A stretch of DNA of 54,791 nt, from assembly GCF_042652345.1 (NCBI RefSeq), contig NZ_JBHSJJ010000025.1:1-54791 (forward strand). Reading direction: 5' to 3'. Shown piece by piece: positions 44,019 to 52,828 of the stretch. Position 1 is the stretch's first letter; each line of letters opens with the position of its first letter. Both the position numbers and the translations under genes were made by a program. This DNA comes from Negadavirga shengliensis (GTDB taxonomy: Bacteria; Bacteroidota; Bacteroidia; Cytophagales; Cyclobacteriaceae). Below the pieces are notes generated by a model, which was not told the DNA's origin, ran no database searches, and saw only the letters and a program-made list of their open reading frames with translations.

Positions 44019-45065
44019 ATGATTAACGATAAAAAAAAGAAATACTTTCTTGTTGGTGTGGTGGCATTCTCAGTATTGCTCACCTCACTTTCATTTTATT
44101 TTTACCAAGCCTTTTTTTCCCCCAACACCCTCGTGGACAGGCAAACTCCCGTTTCCCTGAAAATTCCCAGAAATGCCGAATACAAGCAGGTGGTTGACAG
44201 TCTTATACAGCACAACATCATCAACGACATTGTTACTTTCAGTTTTGTCGCCAAGGTGCTGGGATATCCGGAATCCGTAAAACCCGGACATTACCTCATT
44301 CAGCCACGCCTGTCCAATAAGGAACTGGTAACTTTGCTGCGGTCTGGGAGACAGACTCCTGTGAATATTACGTTCAATAACATCCGTACCTACGAGGATC
44401 TCGCGATAAAAATCACTCAAAACCTGGAAATTCAATCTAAGGCTGTATTGGATCTGCTACAAGACGAAGAATTTATTTCTAAATATGGGTTTGACAGCCA
44501 TACCATTATGAGCATGTTTATTCCCAATACCTATGAAGTTTACTGGAATATGGATGCCCTTTCTCTTTTTGACAGGATGCATAAAGAATATCAAAGGTTT
44601 TGGACGGAAGAAAGGACCAGGAAAGCGGAATCGATGAACATGTCTCCCACAGAGGTCTCTGTCTTGGCATCTATCATACAGGCGGAAACCAGCAAGGCTG
44701 ATGAACGGCCTAAGGTGGCAGGTGTTTATGTCAACCGGCTTCATAGAAATATGCCCCTGCAAGCCGACCCTACATTGGTATACGCACTAGGAGATTTTAG
44801 TATTAAAAGAGTGCTTAATGTACATAAGGAGATTGAAAGCCCCTATAATACCTATAAATATGTCGGACTCCCCCCCGGTCCCATAAATCTGCCTGAAATC
44901 AGTTCATTGGAAGCGGTATTGAATTATCAGGAACATGATTACTTGTATTTCTGCGCCAAAGAGGATTTCTCAGGTTACCATGTTTTCGCTACCAATCTTG
45001 GCGATCATATGAACAATGCGAGAAGGTATCAAAATGCTTTGAACACATCTAAAATTTTTAAATAA
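44019..45065 (+). CDS. mltG: Endolytic murein transglycosylase MltG
   Basis: 348 aa of the YceG/MltG family, which cuts nascent peptidoglycan glycan strands at the inner membrane and sets strand length. An N-terminal membrane anchor (about 10-32; YFLVGVVAFSVLLTSLSFYF) is followed by a LysM-like region (VSLKIPRNAEYKQVVDSLIQ). The catalytic domain has FIPNTYEVYWN, the catalytic Glu in VLASIIQAETSKADE, VYVNRLHRNMPLQADPT and YKYVGLPPGPINLPE, ending in LYFCAKEDFSGYHVFA. A TATATTTG at 43932-43939 is a candidate promoter -7 element. It begins a run of three same-strand genes with short spacings. Confidence 0.95.
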   Translation: MINDKKKKYFLVGVVAFSVLLTSLSFYFYQAFFSPNTLVDRQTPVSLKIPRNAEYKQVVDSLIQHNIINDIVTFSFVAKVLGYPESVKPGHYLIQPRLSNKELVTLLRSGRQTPVNITFNNIRTYEDLAIKITQNLEIQSKAVLDLLQDEEFISKYGFDSHTIMSMFIPNTYEVYWNMDALSLFDRMHKEYQRFWTEERTRKAESMNMSPTEVSVLASIIQAETSKADERPKVAGVYVNRLHRNMPLQADPTLVYALGDFSIKRVLNVHKEIESPYNTYKYVGLPPGPINLPEISSLEAVLNYQEHDYLYFCAKEDFSGYHVFATNLGDHMNNARRYQNALNTSKIFK

Positions 45066-45070
45066 CGATC

Positions 45071-45499
45071 ATGTTTCAATCGGATATTCAGGTAAGGGTG
45101 AGATACGCGGAGACAGACCAAATGGGATATGTGTATTATGGCAATTACGCCACTTACTATGAGGTAGGCCGTGTGGAGGCTCTTAGGAGCATCGGGTTTT
45201 CTTATAGCCAAATGGAAGCGGAAGGCATCATGATGCCGGTTTTGGAAAACCACAGCCGTTTTATCCAACCGGGCAGGTACGATGAACTCCTGACCATCCG
45301 CACATCCATCAAAGAAATGCCTGGAATAAGGATCCGCTTTCATTATGAGGTATACAATGAAGAGGGCCAGTTGATCCACACTGGAGAAACCCTGCTGACG
45401 TTTCTGAAAACCGACAGCCACCGCCCATGCAGGCCGCCCAAATACCTGCTGGATTTACTAAACCCCTATTTCAGGCACGCAGAGCAACAAAGCAAGTGA
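45071..45499 (+). CDS. Hotdog-fold acyl-CoA thioesterase (YbgC/4HBT family)
   Basis: 142 aa. The 4-hydroxybenzoyl-CoA thioesterase signature is near the N-terminus (VRYAETDQMGYVYYGNYATY), with the catalytic Asp of ETDQMG and the VYYGNY motif. Later parts follow the hotdog fold (RFIQPGRYDELLTIRTSIKE, GQLIHTGETLLTFLKTD). YbgC-like enzymes hydrolyse short acyl-CoA or acyl-ACP thioesters; the substrate here is unknown. It begins 5 bp after mltG. Its TGA stop overlaps a GTG start of the YihY gene (GTGA), so the three genes are likely co-transcribed and the last two coupled. Confidence 0.93.
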   Translation: MFQSDIQVRVRYAETDQMGYVYYGNYATYYEVGRVEALRSIGFSYSQMEAEGIMMPVLENHSRFIQPGRYDELLTIRTSIKEMPGIRIRFHYEVYNEEGQLIHTGETLLTFLKTDSHRPCRPPKYLLDLLNPYFRHAEQQSK

Positions 45500-46452
45500 A
45501 AAAACATGTCCATAGGTTCGCAGACAGACTTCATGAAAGGGCTTTAAAATTAAGGTCAGTTCATTTTGGCAACCCAGACCAGAACCTATATGATGTCGGC
45601 AGAATATTTATACGCCAGCTTCAGAAAGACGAGGTGATAGAAAGGGCAAGTGCCATGGCTTTCAACTTTACTGTAGCCATGTTCCCCCTCCTTCTGTTTC
45701 TGCTTAATACCATTCCTTATATACAGTTTTTTTTTCCTGATGTAACCACGGCCAATATACTCCTTTTTGTTAAAGATATCCTTCCTGAAAGCATCTTCGA
45801 AGAAACCCTTCCGACCATCATGGATATTGTGAGCCGGCCCAGGCAGAGCCTGCTTTCCCTAGGATTTTTTCTGGCCCTTTATCTTGCTACCAATGGGGTC
45901 ATATCCATGATGAATGCCTTTAATGCCGTATACCGTACCAAGGAAAACAGGGGGTTTCTAAAAACGCGGTTGTTGGCTGTGAGCATCATTTTCGTCCTGG
46001 TCTTCAGCATATGTGGGGCGGTGCTGGTCATGTTAATAGGAAGTAATCTGCTTTATCAAATATCCACCTATGAATTCATCACCAACAACATCTACTATTA
46101 TTCACTGGCTTTTTTCAGGTTTTTCGTGCTGCTGGTGTTGTTTATGATCGCCACCGCCTATATTTTCAGATTTGCTCCCGCGGTCCACGACAAATGGAAG
46201 TTTTTTTCTACAGGCTCTGTGACCGCCGGCCTGCTGATCACCCTGGGATTTTATGTCTTCTCTTTTTACCTGAACAACTTTGCCAGCTACAACAAGCTTT
46301 ATGGCTCTATCGGCACCATGATAGCGGTAATGCTGTGGTTATTGATCACTTCTGTCATCATTTTGATAGGTTTTGAGATCAACGTCAGCCTGGACAAAGC
46401 TGCTGAAAAACGCCCCGTCACCAAAGTAAATTCTTTACATTCAAAAGCTTAA
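45496..46452 (+). CDS. YihY/BrkB family inner membrane protein
   Basis: About 318 aa from the GTG at 45496, which overlaps the thioesterase stop as GTGA. An in-frame ATG at 45427 would overlap that gene by 73 bp and add residues of poor quality, so I prefer GTG. Six hydrophobic segments follow (MAFNFTVAMFPLLLFLLNTI, SLLSLGFFLALYLATNGVIS, LLAVSIIFVLVFSICGAVLV, FFRFFVLLVLFMIATAYIFR, VTAGLLITLGFYVFSFYL, MIAVMLWLLITSVIILIGFE). The motif NNFASYNKLYGSIGTMIAVM is characteristic of YihY/UPF0761. Function remains undefined; it is not RNase BN despite old annotations. Confidence 0.9.
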   Translation: MKKHVHRFADRLHERALKLRSVHFGNPDQNLYDVGRIFIRQLQKDEVIERASAMAFNFTVAMFPLLLFLLNTIPYIQFFFPDVTTANILLFVKDILPESIFEETLPTIMDIVSRPRQSLLSLGFFLALYLATNGVISMMNAFNAVYRTKENRGFLKTRLLAVSIIFVLVFSICGAVLVMLIGSNLLYQISTYEFITNNIYYYSLAFFRFFVLLVLFMIATAYIFRFAPAVHDKWKFFSTGSVTAGLLITLGFYVFSFYLNNFASYNKLYGSIGTMIAVMLWLLITSVIILIGFEINVSLDKAAEKRPVTKVNSLHSKA

Positions 46453-46482
46453 AGAATGCTGTTGAAATTTCATAGGTTTCGG

Positions 46483-46513
46483 TTTGTAAAAACCAATTTT
46501 AAACGTACTTTTG
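46483..46513 (+). promoter_or_regulatory. Bacteroidota-type promoter inside an inverted repeat, upstream of tRNA-Ser
   Basis: TTTG (46483-46486) and TACTTTTG (46506-46513) are separated by 19 bp and match the TTTG-N19-TAnnTTTG consensus, giving a predicted start near 46520. The elements lie in and between the arms of a perfect 11-bp inverted repeat, gtttcggtttg (46476-46486) / caaaccgaaac (46514-46524). The dyad could be an operator or a coincidence. Confidence 0.6.
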
Positions 46514-46611
46514 CAAACCGAAACAACAAGAATCAAGCGGTATCCGGGGGGGTGGCTATCGAGACCATCTGGAGGACAGCGGCCTTGAAAATTTCGGGTT
46601 TATCTTTACTG

Positions 46612-46680
46612 AGAGGAGTGACAGCATGGTTCCCGATGGCGATCGGGACGGCGGTCTTAGAAACCTCGGCTTTTTTTTAT
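46612..46680 (+). other. Degenerate tRNA-Ser-like copy with poly-T end
   Basis: The segment starting agaggagtgacagcatggt (46612-46630) matches the 5' end of the intact tRNA-Ser at 46704 (agaggagtggcagagtggt) with three mismatches. A second block, ggcggtctt at 46650-46658 followed by an aaacc, matches the anticodon-arm region. Between them is a perfect 7-bp hairpin tcccgat/atcggga (46631-46648, loop GGCG) absent from the tRNA. It ends in eight T (46671-46678) and has no variable arm, T arm or 3' acceptor strand, so it cannot be a functional tRNA. It may be a decayed copy or a tRNA-derived small RNA. Confidence 0.5.
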
Positions 46681-46703
46681 TTATTAATTTTATTTATTAA
46701 TTA

Positions 46704-46788
46704 AGAGGAGTGGCAGAGTGGTCGATTGCGGCGGTCTTGAAAACCGTTGAACCGAGAGGTTCCGGGGGTTCGAATCCCTCCTCCTCTG
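46704..46788 (+). tRNA. tRNA-Ser (anticodon UGA)
   Basis: An 85-nt class II tRNA. Acceptor stem agaggag (46704-46710) pairs perfectly with ctcctct (46781-46787), followed by discriminator G. The anticodon arm is gcggt / accgt (46731-46735 / 46743-46747) with loop CTTGAAA and anticodon TGA at 46738-46740, which reads UCA. A long variable arm (gaacc...ggttc) marks it as Ser. The T arm has ggggg / ccctc and loop TTCGAAT. CCA is not encoded. A terminator follows immediately. Confidence 0.96.
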
Positions 46789-46791
46789 CAC

Positions 46792-46825
46792 AAAAATAGC
46801 CAAGCGACATGCTTGGCTATTTTTA
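46792..46825 (+). terminator. Terminator of tRNA-Ser
   Basis: Perfect 14-bp stem aaaaatagccaagc (46792-46805) / gcttggctattttt (46811-46824) with a 5-nt loop gacat and a T-rich 3' side. It begins three bases after the mature tRNA end. Confidence 0.92.
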
Positions 46826-47367
46826 TTTCGGGCTGCCGGGCCTCTCCTACCGGTTAATATATAACTAATTTACTTTCAATAAGTTGGTTTTTGTTTAAAA
46901 AAACGGGCTATTTAGGGGGCCGTATTGTTTATGTTTATCTTCTGATCCCTAAAAATCCTAAAGCCTCAAACACAGCTTGCCGAGCAGCATGCCTTCCAAC
47001 TTTAAGGCTTCAGTCAACTGGTAATTCAACTTAACCTTGTCGGACAGACCAACCTCCCCTTACCCTTATTCCTACATTCAAGCACCTTGCTTTCGCTTCC
47101 CCCACTTATTAATTCACATATTTACCGTTATAAGATTTTAAATTTTTGAATTTATTTTTTTTGATATAATAATTCCAAAACCAGTAAAATCACACATGGA
47201 AATGGATTAATATTTTTCAAAAAGAGTTTTACTGTTTAAAAAATTTCGACATCTACAGAATAAAAGAATTCAAAATACATTATATGTTTATTTTTATAAA
47301 ATTTTATGGGGTCATTTTAATAGTTTAAGGCCTCTTATTAATACGAAGCGAAAGGATATTTTACGCT
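46825..47367. other. Gene-free AT-rich spacer between tRNA-Ser and the FecI/SusCD locus
   Basis: About 540 bp. The middle (46960-47060) has balanced composition and on the minus strand a short open stretch (about 34 codons, bounded by stops) of no recognisable family. The right half (47110-47350) is strongly AT-rich and probably holds the promoter of the sigma gene. No integrase, repeat of the tRNA 3' end, or stable RNA was recognised. Confidence 0.55.
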
Positions 47368-48003
47368 ATGACATTAAACCCAAAAAAAACCACTACTTTA
47401 TCCCTTCCAACTTTGCCAAATAAACACTCGGCTTCTATAGAGGTATTTGAAGGGAAAACGGATATTGAAATTTGGAAGGATTTTAATAACGGGGACGAGA
47501 TCGCTTTTAACTACATATATCGGTTAAATGTCGAGAATATGTTTCATTTTGGCACCCAATTCACCGATGACCATTTGCTTGTACAGGATTCTATTCAGAA
47601 CATTTTTATTTTTCTCAGAAAAAAAAGAGGTGAATTAAGCGAAGTTAAAAGCATTAAAGCCTACCTGTTTAAAATTCTTCAAAGGAAATTAATCAGGGAA
47701 ATTACCAGGGATAATGGCAAAAAAAAGGTCCTGGCTGGCGTCATGGATGATAATTTGTTTTCTATCGAAGTTTCGCATGAAACCAAACTCATCCAAAGTG
47801 AAAAGACGGCTGAACTACAAAACAAACTCCAATCTGCCTTGGATCAACTTACCCCAAGGCAAAGGCAGGCGATATTATTACTATATCACGAAGGCATGAA
47901 TTACAGTGAAGTTGCTGAGGTGATGGAGCTTCATAAAGTCAAATCTGCCAGAAAAATCATATATCGTGCGCTGGCGAGATTAAAAGAGTTGTTGGTTGAA
48001 TAA
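47368..48003 (+). CDS. FecI-type RNA polymerase sigma factor
   Basis: 211-aa ECF sigma factor of the Bacteroidota FecI-like group that controls TonB-linked transport loci. Region 2 is seen as DIEIWKDFNNGDEIAFNYIY and LVQDSIQNIFIFLRKKRGEL. Region 4 is ALDQLTPRQRQAILLLYHEG, MNYSEVAEVMELHKVKSARK. Its stop codon overlaps the fecR-like ATG by one base (TAATG at 48001-48005). By analogy with FecI/FecR/FecA, it would be released when the SusC protein binds its substrate. Confidence 0.93.
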   Translation: MTLNPKKTTTLSLPTLPNKHSASIEVFEGKTDIEIWKDFNNGDEIAFNYIYRLNVENMFHFGTQFTDDHLLVQDSIQNIFIFLRKKRGELSEVKSIKAYLFKILQRKLIREITRDNGKKKVLAGVMDDNLFSIEVSHETKLIQSEKTAELQNKLQSALDQLTPRQRQAILLLYHEGMNYSEVAEVMELHKVKSARKIIYRALARLKELLVE

Positions 48004-49073
48004 TGTATTTGTTTCATGAAATGGATCACTATCCGCTGTTTATGAGGTATTCGGATTATGAATTGGAAGATTTCCTTTTGGATGATTTCTTTATCCAGTG
48101 GGTCAAACGACCAGATGCAAATAACAAGCATTTTTGGGAAAGATGGTTACAGGAAAACCCGGACAGAAGAAATACGGTTATGGAAGCAGTCCAGATAATC
48201 CGTTCTGTCCATTATTCAAATAAAATTCCTTTTACGGACAAAATGTACATTGATATTTTTGAAAATATACTCAGAAATGAGGCTATACATCATAAAAACA
48301 CCGCGTCTACGAAACGGGATATGGTTCTGATTTTCAGAAAATTTGCTGCATTATTAGTGGTTTCGTTTTGCTTGTGGGTAGTTTACGTTGCGTATTTTAC
48401 ACGTACCCCCCAAGTTGAGGAAACAAATGAGATCCCAGTCATTATAAAAAGTGTCCCAGCAGGAAAAAAATCCATCCTCACTTTAGCAGATGGTAGCAAG
48501 GTATATCTAAATTCCAATAGTTCAATCCAGTACCCAAAGGACTTTGGAAAAACTGAAAGAGAGGTTTTTTTAATCGGGGAGGCATTTTTTGAAATTCAAA
48601 AGGACTTGGATAAACCGTTTGTCGTGTCCTCTGGAAATACCAAAATAAGTGTTTTAGGAACCACCTTTAATGTCAATAATACCGATAATGGCAATGTATC
48701 TGTTGCTTTGGTCACTGGAAAAATAAGGGTTTGGGATGATAATGGAAATAACGTTGATGTCGAACCTAATGAGATGTTGGTGTTAGAGAAAGGGGGAAAA
48801 TATTATAAAACCGGATTTGAGAAAAATGAAATCATTGGATGGAAAGATAAAATCCTGTTTTTTAAAAAGGATTCTTTGCAAAAGATTAAAGCAAAAATTG
48901 AAAAGTGGTACGGCGTAAATGTCCATATACAGGGAAACCCCTCTTCAAATTGGACTTATACAGGTATATATACAGATGAAATATTAGAGAATGTTTTAGA
49001 GGGCATCTTCCAGACCTCTGGTATCAAATACAAAATTGATGGAAGGGAAGTCATGATTTACAACCCAAAATAA
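48003..49073 (+). CDS. FecR-type anti-sigma factor
   Basis: 356 aa. The N-terminal cytoplasmic part (LEDFLLDDFFIQWVKRPDAN) is the usual sigma-contact region of Bacteroidota FecR proteins. One membrane helix lies at about 113-132 (KFAALLVVSFCLWVVYVAYF). The periplasmic FecR domain (about 148-250) has VPAGKKSILTLADGSKVYLN, REVFLIGEAFFEIQKD and SVLGTTFNVNN. A C-terminal DUF4974-type domain (about 285-350) contains KIKAKIEKWYGVNVHI. It is coupled to the sigma gene and precedes a SusC with the STN domain that would contact it. Confidence 0.94.
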   Translation: MYLFHEMDHYPLFMRYSDYELEDFLLDDFFIQWVKRPDANNKHFWERWLQENPDRRNTVMEAVQIIRSVHYSNKIPFTDKMYIDIFENILRNEAIHHKNTASTKRDMVLIFRKFAALLVVSFCLWVVYVAYFTRTPQVEETNEIPVIIKSVPAGKKSILTLADGSKVYLNSNSSIQYPKDFGKTEREVFLIGEAFFEIQKDLDKPFVVSSGNTKISVLGTTFNVNNTDNGNVSVALVTGKIRVWDDNGNNVDVEPNEMLVLEKGGKYYKTGFEKNEIIGWKDKILFFKKDSLQKIKAKIEKWYGVNVHIQGNPSSNWTYTGIYTDEILENVLEGIFQTSGIKYKIDGREVMIYNPK

Positions 49074-49119
49074 CAATTATATGACAACAAGAAATACCAG
49101 TTAGTTCATGCATAACAAA

Positions 49120-49187
49120 GGCAGAATTAGTTCTATGAACTGCATTCTGCCAATGAATCGCCTTGTGTCCGTGGAAAGAAGCAAGGC
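49120..49187 (+). promoter_or_regulatory. Two consecutive hairpins between fecR-like and susC-like genes
   Basis: Hairpin 1: outer stem ggcagaat (49120-49127) / attctgcc (49144-49151) enclosing inner stem agttc (49129-49133) / gaact (49137-49141). Hairpin 2: gccttg (49160-49165) / caaggc (49182-49187). Neither is followed by a T-run, so simple termination is unlikely. A role in mRNA processing, stability or attenuation between the regulator and transporter genes is inference. Confidence 0.5.
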
Positions 49188-49220
49188 TTAGTTCAAGTAA
49201 CACTTAAACACATCAATATT

Positions 49221-52200
49221 ATGAAAAAAAAAATACTTAGACAACTGATTATGCTGTCGAAAAGATTGCTGTATGGATTTACCATTCAACTATTCCTGTG
49301 TACGGTAATTTTTGCCAATACAGGAAATGCTCAACGGAAGACACTTGAAGAAGTAACACTGAATGTTTCTATAAAAGAAAATACCCTGCTCCAATTTTTT
49401 AATGACATTGAATCAAAAACTGATTTTAAATTTACTTATAGTGACAATGCTGTTATTCTTAATCAAAAAATTTCCGTAGATAGAAAAAATACGTCACTGT
49501 ATGATATACTTGCTGAGGTGTCAAAACAAGCAAAAGTAAGTTTTATCCAAGTAAACAACAATATTCACGTAAAACCGGTGAATCCCGGCCCGGACTCAAA
49601 TGTGAAAGGTTTAGTAAGGAGTGATGATATTTCAGTAAGCGGGATAATCACTGACGAAAATGGAGAACCTCTTCCTGGAGCTACCATTACAGTACAAGGA
49701 ACAACTACAGGTACAATTACTGATATTGATGGCAGGTATTCTATCACCGTTCCCGAGGAAGCCAGTTTAGTGATTTCTTATATCGGGTATCAACCAAAGA
49801 TAATTTCTGTCGGAAACCAAACCGAAATAAATATCAGATTAATGCTGGATGCTTCTTCATTGGATGAAGTGATAGTAACCGGATATAGTTCTCAGGCAAG
49901 AAGAAACATTACCAGCGCAGTCAGTGTGGTAGATACAGAGGATTTATTGGCGGTGCCGGCGACAAACTTAGCACAACAACTTCAAGGTCGGGCTGCCGGT
50001 GTTTCAGTGGGAACTGATAATACCCCGGGAGGCGGCGTGGCAGTTAGAGTGAGGGGGTATGGAACATTAGGGAATAATGACCCGCTTTATATAATAGACG
50101 GGGTTCCTACAAAAGGCAATTTAAATACCATAAACCAAAATGACATAGAATCCATTCAAATCCTGAAAGACGCCTCTTCCGCCTCAATATATGGGTCGCG
50201 AGCTGCGAACGGTGTCATCATTATTACTACAAAAAAAGGAAAAGCAGGAGACCCGAAAGTCACGTTTGATGCCTACTATGGTATTCAGAGTTCCGGAAAC
50301 AAACTTGATTTACTCAATACAACAGAATACGGGCAATATCTTTGGCAAAGTAAACGAAATGCCAACGTGGTAAATTCAGTTACCGGAAATCCGGAGCACT
50401 CCCAGTATGGAAACGGACCCGAGCCTGTTATTCCTGATTATATCATTCCGGACGGAGCATTTGAAGGAGACCCAAGAGTTGATCCTGGAAACTATAGTTA
50501 TGACAGGTTTACAGATCCAGAATTTGGACAAACTAAATTTTCAATTACGCGGGCGAATAAGGAAGGGACGAATTGGATGGATGAAGTTTTTCAATCAGCT
50601 CCCATCCAAAATTACCAGTTAGGAATATCCGGCGGGACCGAAAAAGGACGATATTCTTTCTCCACCAATTATTTTGATCAGCAAGGGATTTTATTGCATA
50701 ACGGATATAAGCGATACACGCTCCGTGCAAATTCAGAATTTACCGTAAAAAACAAGATTCGGGTAGGCGAAAATATACAAATTGCCTATGGACAAAGACA
50801 AGGTAACTACAGTAATAATCACGAAACCAGTCAAGTTTCCAATACCTTCCGTGCCCAACCAATAATACCTGTTTATGATATTGGAGGAAACTTTGCAGGC
50901 ACGCTGGGAAGCAACCTGGGAAATGCTAACAATCCCGTGGGCCAACTGTATCGGAATAAGGACAATGGTTATAAAGAATTACGGATTTTCGGAAATGTTT
51001 TTGCGGAAGCAGATTTATTTCAGGATTTAACTTTTAGAACAAATTTTGGAATCGATGGTATAATTCATGCCGGCCGGTACTTTAACCCCATTGAAATAGA
51101 ACTTGCCCATGCGAACAATGTCAATAGTTTAACCGAGCAACGAAATTATAACCACACATGGACTTGGACAAATACCCTCTCTTACGAAAAGACAATTGGT
51201 GAAGATCATTCAATAAACGTTTTTCTTGGGTTAGAGTCTATTGAAGGATATGGTAACAACCTTAGCACAGCCAGACAGGGGTATTTTGCTGAAATTCTGG
51301 ATATTCAATACATTGACGCCGGAAGCCCAACCACGGCCACCAATAGTGGAAATATCGCTACTTTATGGTCATTATTTTCTTACTTCGGTAGAGTGGATTA
51401 TTCTTTTAAAGATAAGTTTATTTTTCAGGGCACGGTAAGAAGGGATGCGTCATCCCGGTTTTTGGCTGCCACAAGATACGCCACTTTTCCCGCCGTTAGC
51501 GGCGGATGGCGACTGTCACAGGAATCCTTTATGGAGAATATTTCAATCTTGTCCGAATTAAAACTTAGAGCCGGCTGGGGCCAGACCGGTAATCAGGAAA
51601 TTGGTGATTTCAACGCCTACGCCACCTATCACAGCAATCCATTTACCAGTGGTTATAGTATAACAGGTAGTCCCTCAGGTTATAACCAAGGCTTTGATAT
51701 GGCCAGATTTGGAAACCCTAATGCCAAATGGGAAACCAGTTCATCTATTAATATTGGATTGGATGCTTCTTTCTTTGATAATCAACTTGAGTTTTTTTTC
51801 GATGTATATGACAGAAAAACTGAAAATCTATTATATGCCAGAGCGTTTGATCCGAGATTGGGCGATGCCATTATTCCTGCGCAAAATATTGCCTCTATGC
51901 AGAACCGGGGAATAGACCTAGCAGTAAATTATCATGGAAGCATCAATAGCGGTGAATTCAGGTACAGTATCAATGCAAACTTTTCCACTTACCGTAATAA
52001 AATCTTAGCGCTTGACCCGGATAATCCAGATGATTTCCTGCCGGGGTTTGGTCTTAGGACTCCACCCGTTACCAGATCGATTGTGGGCAGACCTTTATCA
52101 TCATTCTATGGATATATAATTGATGGAATAATGCAATCTGAAGAAGAAGTCCAGAATCACGCATCATTTCCCGGTTATTATGATTCTGATATTTATATCA

Positions 52201-52811
52201 ATGGACAAAGAACACAGGGAGTAGGGAAATTTAAATTTAGGGATATAAATGGGGACGGTGTGATTAATTCTGAAGATCAAACATTTATTGGCAATCCCCA
52301 CCCGGATTTCAGTTATGGAATAAATTTGAATTTAGCTTATAAAAATTTTGATTTGACAATTTTTGCCCAAGGTGTCCAAGGCAATGATTTATTCAATCAT
52401 GTTAGGTATTGGACAGATTTTGAAATTTTTCAGGGCAACAGAAGCAAGAGAATGCTGTATGACTCATGGAGGCCGGATAATCCAAACGCCGTTCTCCCCA
52501 TCCTTGACGCTAATGACGCCCAAAGCGGTGTGCCATCCACCTATTTTGTGGAAGACGGGTCGTATATGAGGTTAAAAAATCTTCAGTTGGGATACACATT
52601 TCCAACTGGTATACTTTCCCGCATCGGACTTAATCAATTGCGGGTTTACGGCCAATTACAGAATTTGTTTACCATTACTAATTATTCAGGATTAGATCCA
52701 GAGGTTAATTTGAGGAATTTCAATAGTGGTTCAGATCGCGAAATCGGCGTCGATCAAGGTGTTTATCCTACACCCAAAGGCCTAATATTCGGATTGTCAG
52801 CTGGGTTTTAA
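49221..52811 (+). CDS. SusC/RagA-family TonB-linked outer membrane transporter with STN signalling domain
   Basis: 1196 aa. A signal peptide (about 1-37) is followed by an STN domain (about 45-118; LNVSIKENTLLQFFNDIESK), the part that signals to FecR. A carboxypeptidase-regulatory-like domain (about 138-210; VSGIITDENGEPLPGATITV, GRYSITVPEEASLVISYIGY) comes next. The SusC motif LDEVIVTGYSSQARRNITSA (about 214-233) leads into the TonB plug (about 235-345; GVAVRVRGYGTLGNNDPLYI, ILKDASSASIYGSRAANGVI). The remainder is the 22-strand-type barrel, ending GLIFGLSAGF. It imports a glycan or other ligand together with the SusD protein encoded next. Substrate unknown. Confidence 0.96.
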   Translation: MKKKILRQLIMLSKRLLYGFTIQLFLCTVIFANTGNAQRKTLEEVTLNVSIKENTLLQFFNDIESKTDFKFTYSDNAVILNQKISVDRKNTSLYDILAEVSKQAKVSFIQVNNNIHVKPVNPGPDSNVKGLVRSDDISVSGIITDENGEPLPGATITVQGTTTGTITDIDGRYSITVPEEASLVISYIGYQPKIISVGNQTEINIRLMLDASSLDEVIVTGYSSQARRNITSAVSVVDTEDLLAVPATNLAQQLQGRAAGVSVGTDNTPGGGVAVRVRGYGTLGNNDPLYIIDGVPTKGNLNTINQNDIESIQILKDASSASIYGSRAANGVIIITTKKGKAGDPKVTFDAYYGIQSSGNKLDLLNTTEYGQYLWQSKRNANVVNSVTGNPEHSQYGNGPEPVIPDYIIPDGAFEGDPRVDPGNYSYDRFTDPEFGQTKFSITRANKEGTNWMDEVFQSAPIQNYQLGISGGTEKGRYSFSTNYFDQQGILLHNGYKRYTLRANSEFTVKNKIRVGENIQIAYGQRQGNYSNNHETSQVSNTFRAQPIIPVYDIGGNFAGTLGSNLGNANNPVGQLYRNKDNGYKELRIFGNVFAEADLFQDLTFRTNFGIDGIIHAGRYFNPIEIELAHANNVNSLTEQRNYNHTWTWTNTLSYEKTIGEDHSINVFLGLESIEGYGNNLSTARQGYFAEILDIQYIDAGSPTTATNSGNIATLWSLFSYFGRVDYSFKDKFIFQGTVRRDASSRFLAATRYATFPAVSGGWRLSQESFMENISILSELKLRAGWGQTGNQEIGDFNAYATYHSNPFTSGYSITGSPSGYNQGFDMARFGNPNAKWETSSSINIGLDASFFDNQLEFFFDVYDRKTENLLYARAFDPRLGDAIIPAQNIASMQNRGIDLAVNYHGSINSGEFRYSINANFSTYRNKILALDPDNPDDFLPGFGLRTPPVTRSIVGRPLSSFYGYIIDGIMQSEEEVQNHASFPGYYDSDIYINGQRTQGVGKFKFRDINGDGVINSEDQTFIGNPHPDFSYGINLNLAYKNFDLTIFAQGVQGNDLFNHVRYWTDFEIFQGNRSKRMLYDSWRPDNPNAVLPILDANDAQSGVPSTYFVEDGSYMRLKNLQLGYTFPTGILSRIGLNQLRVYGQLQNLFTITNYSGLDPEVNLRNFNSGSDREIGVDQGVYPTPKGLIFGLSAGF

Positions 52812-52828
52812 TTTTAATTGATTTGAAT

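Noticed and set aside
46456..46704. 82-codon plus-strand open frame after the YihY gene
   Set aside because: It covers the tRNA-Ser promoter, the dyad and the tRNA-like leader; its translation shows no family signal and it ends at the tRNA start.
46764..46790. tRNA-Ser 3' end as an integration (att) site
   Set aside because: No second copy of this sequence and no integrase gene were found within the window.
46960..47060. Minus-strand stretch of about 34 codons in the spacer after tRNA-Ser, possibly a gene remnant
   Set aside because: It is bounded by stops and too short to assign to any family; coding-like look may be chance.
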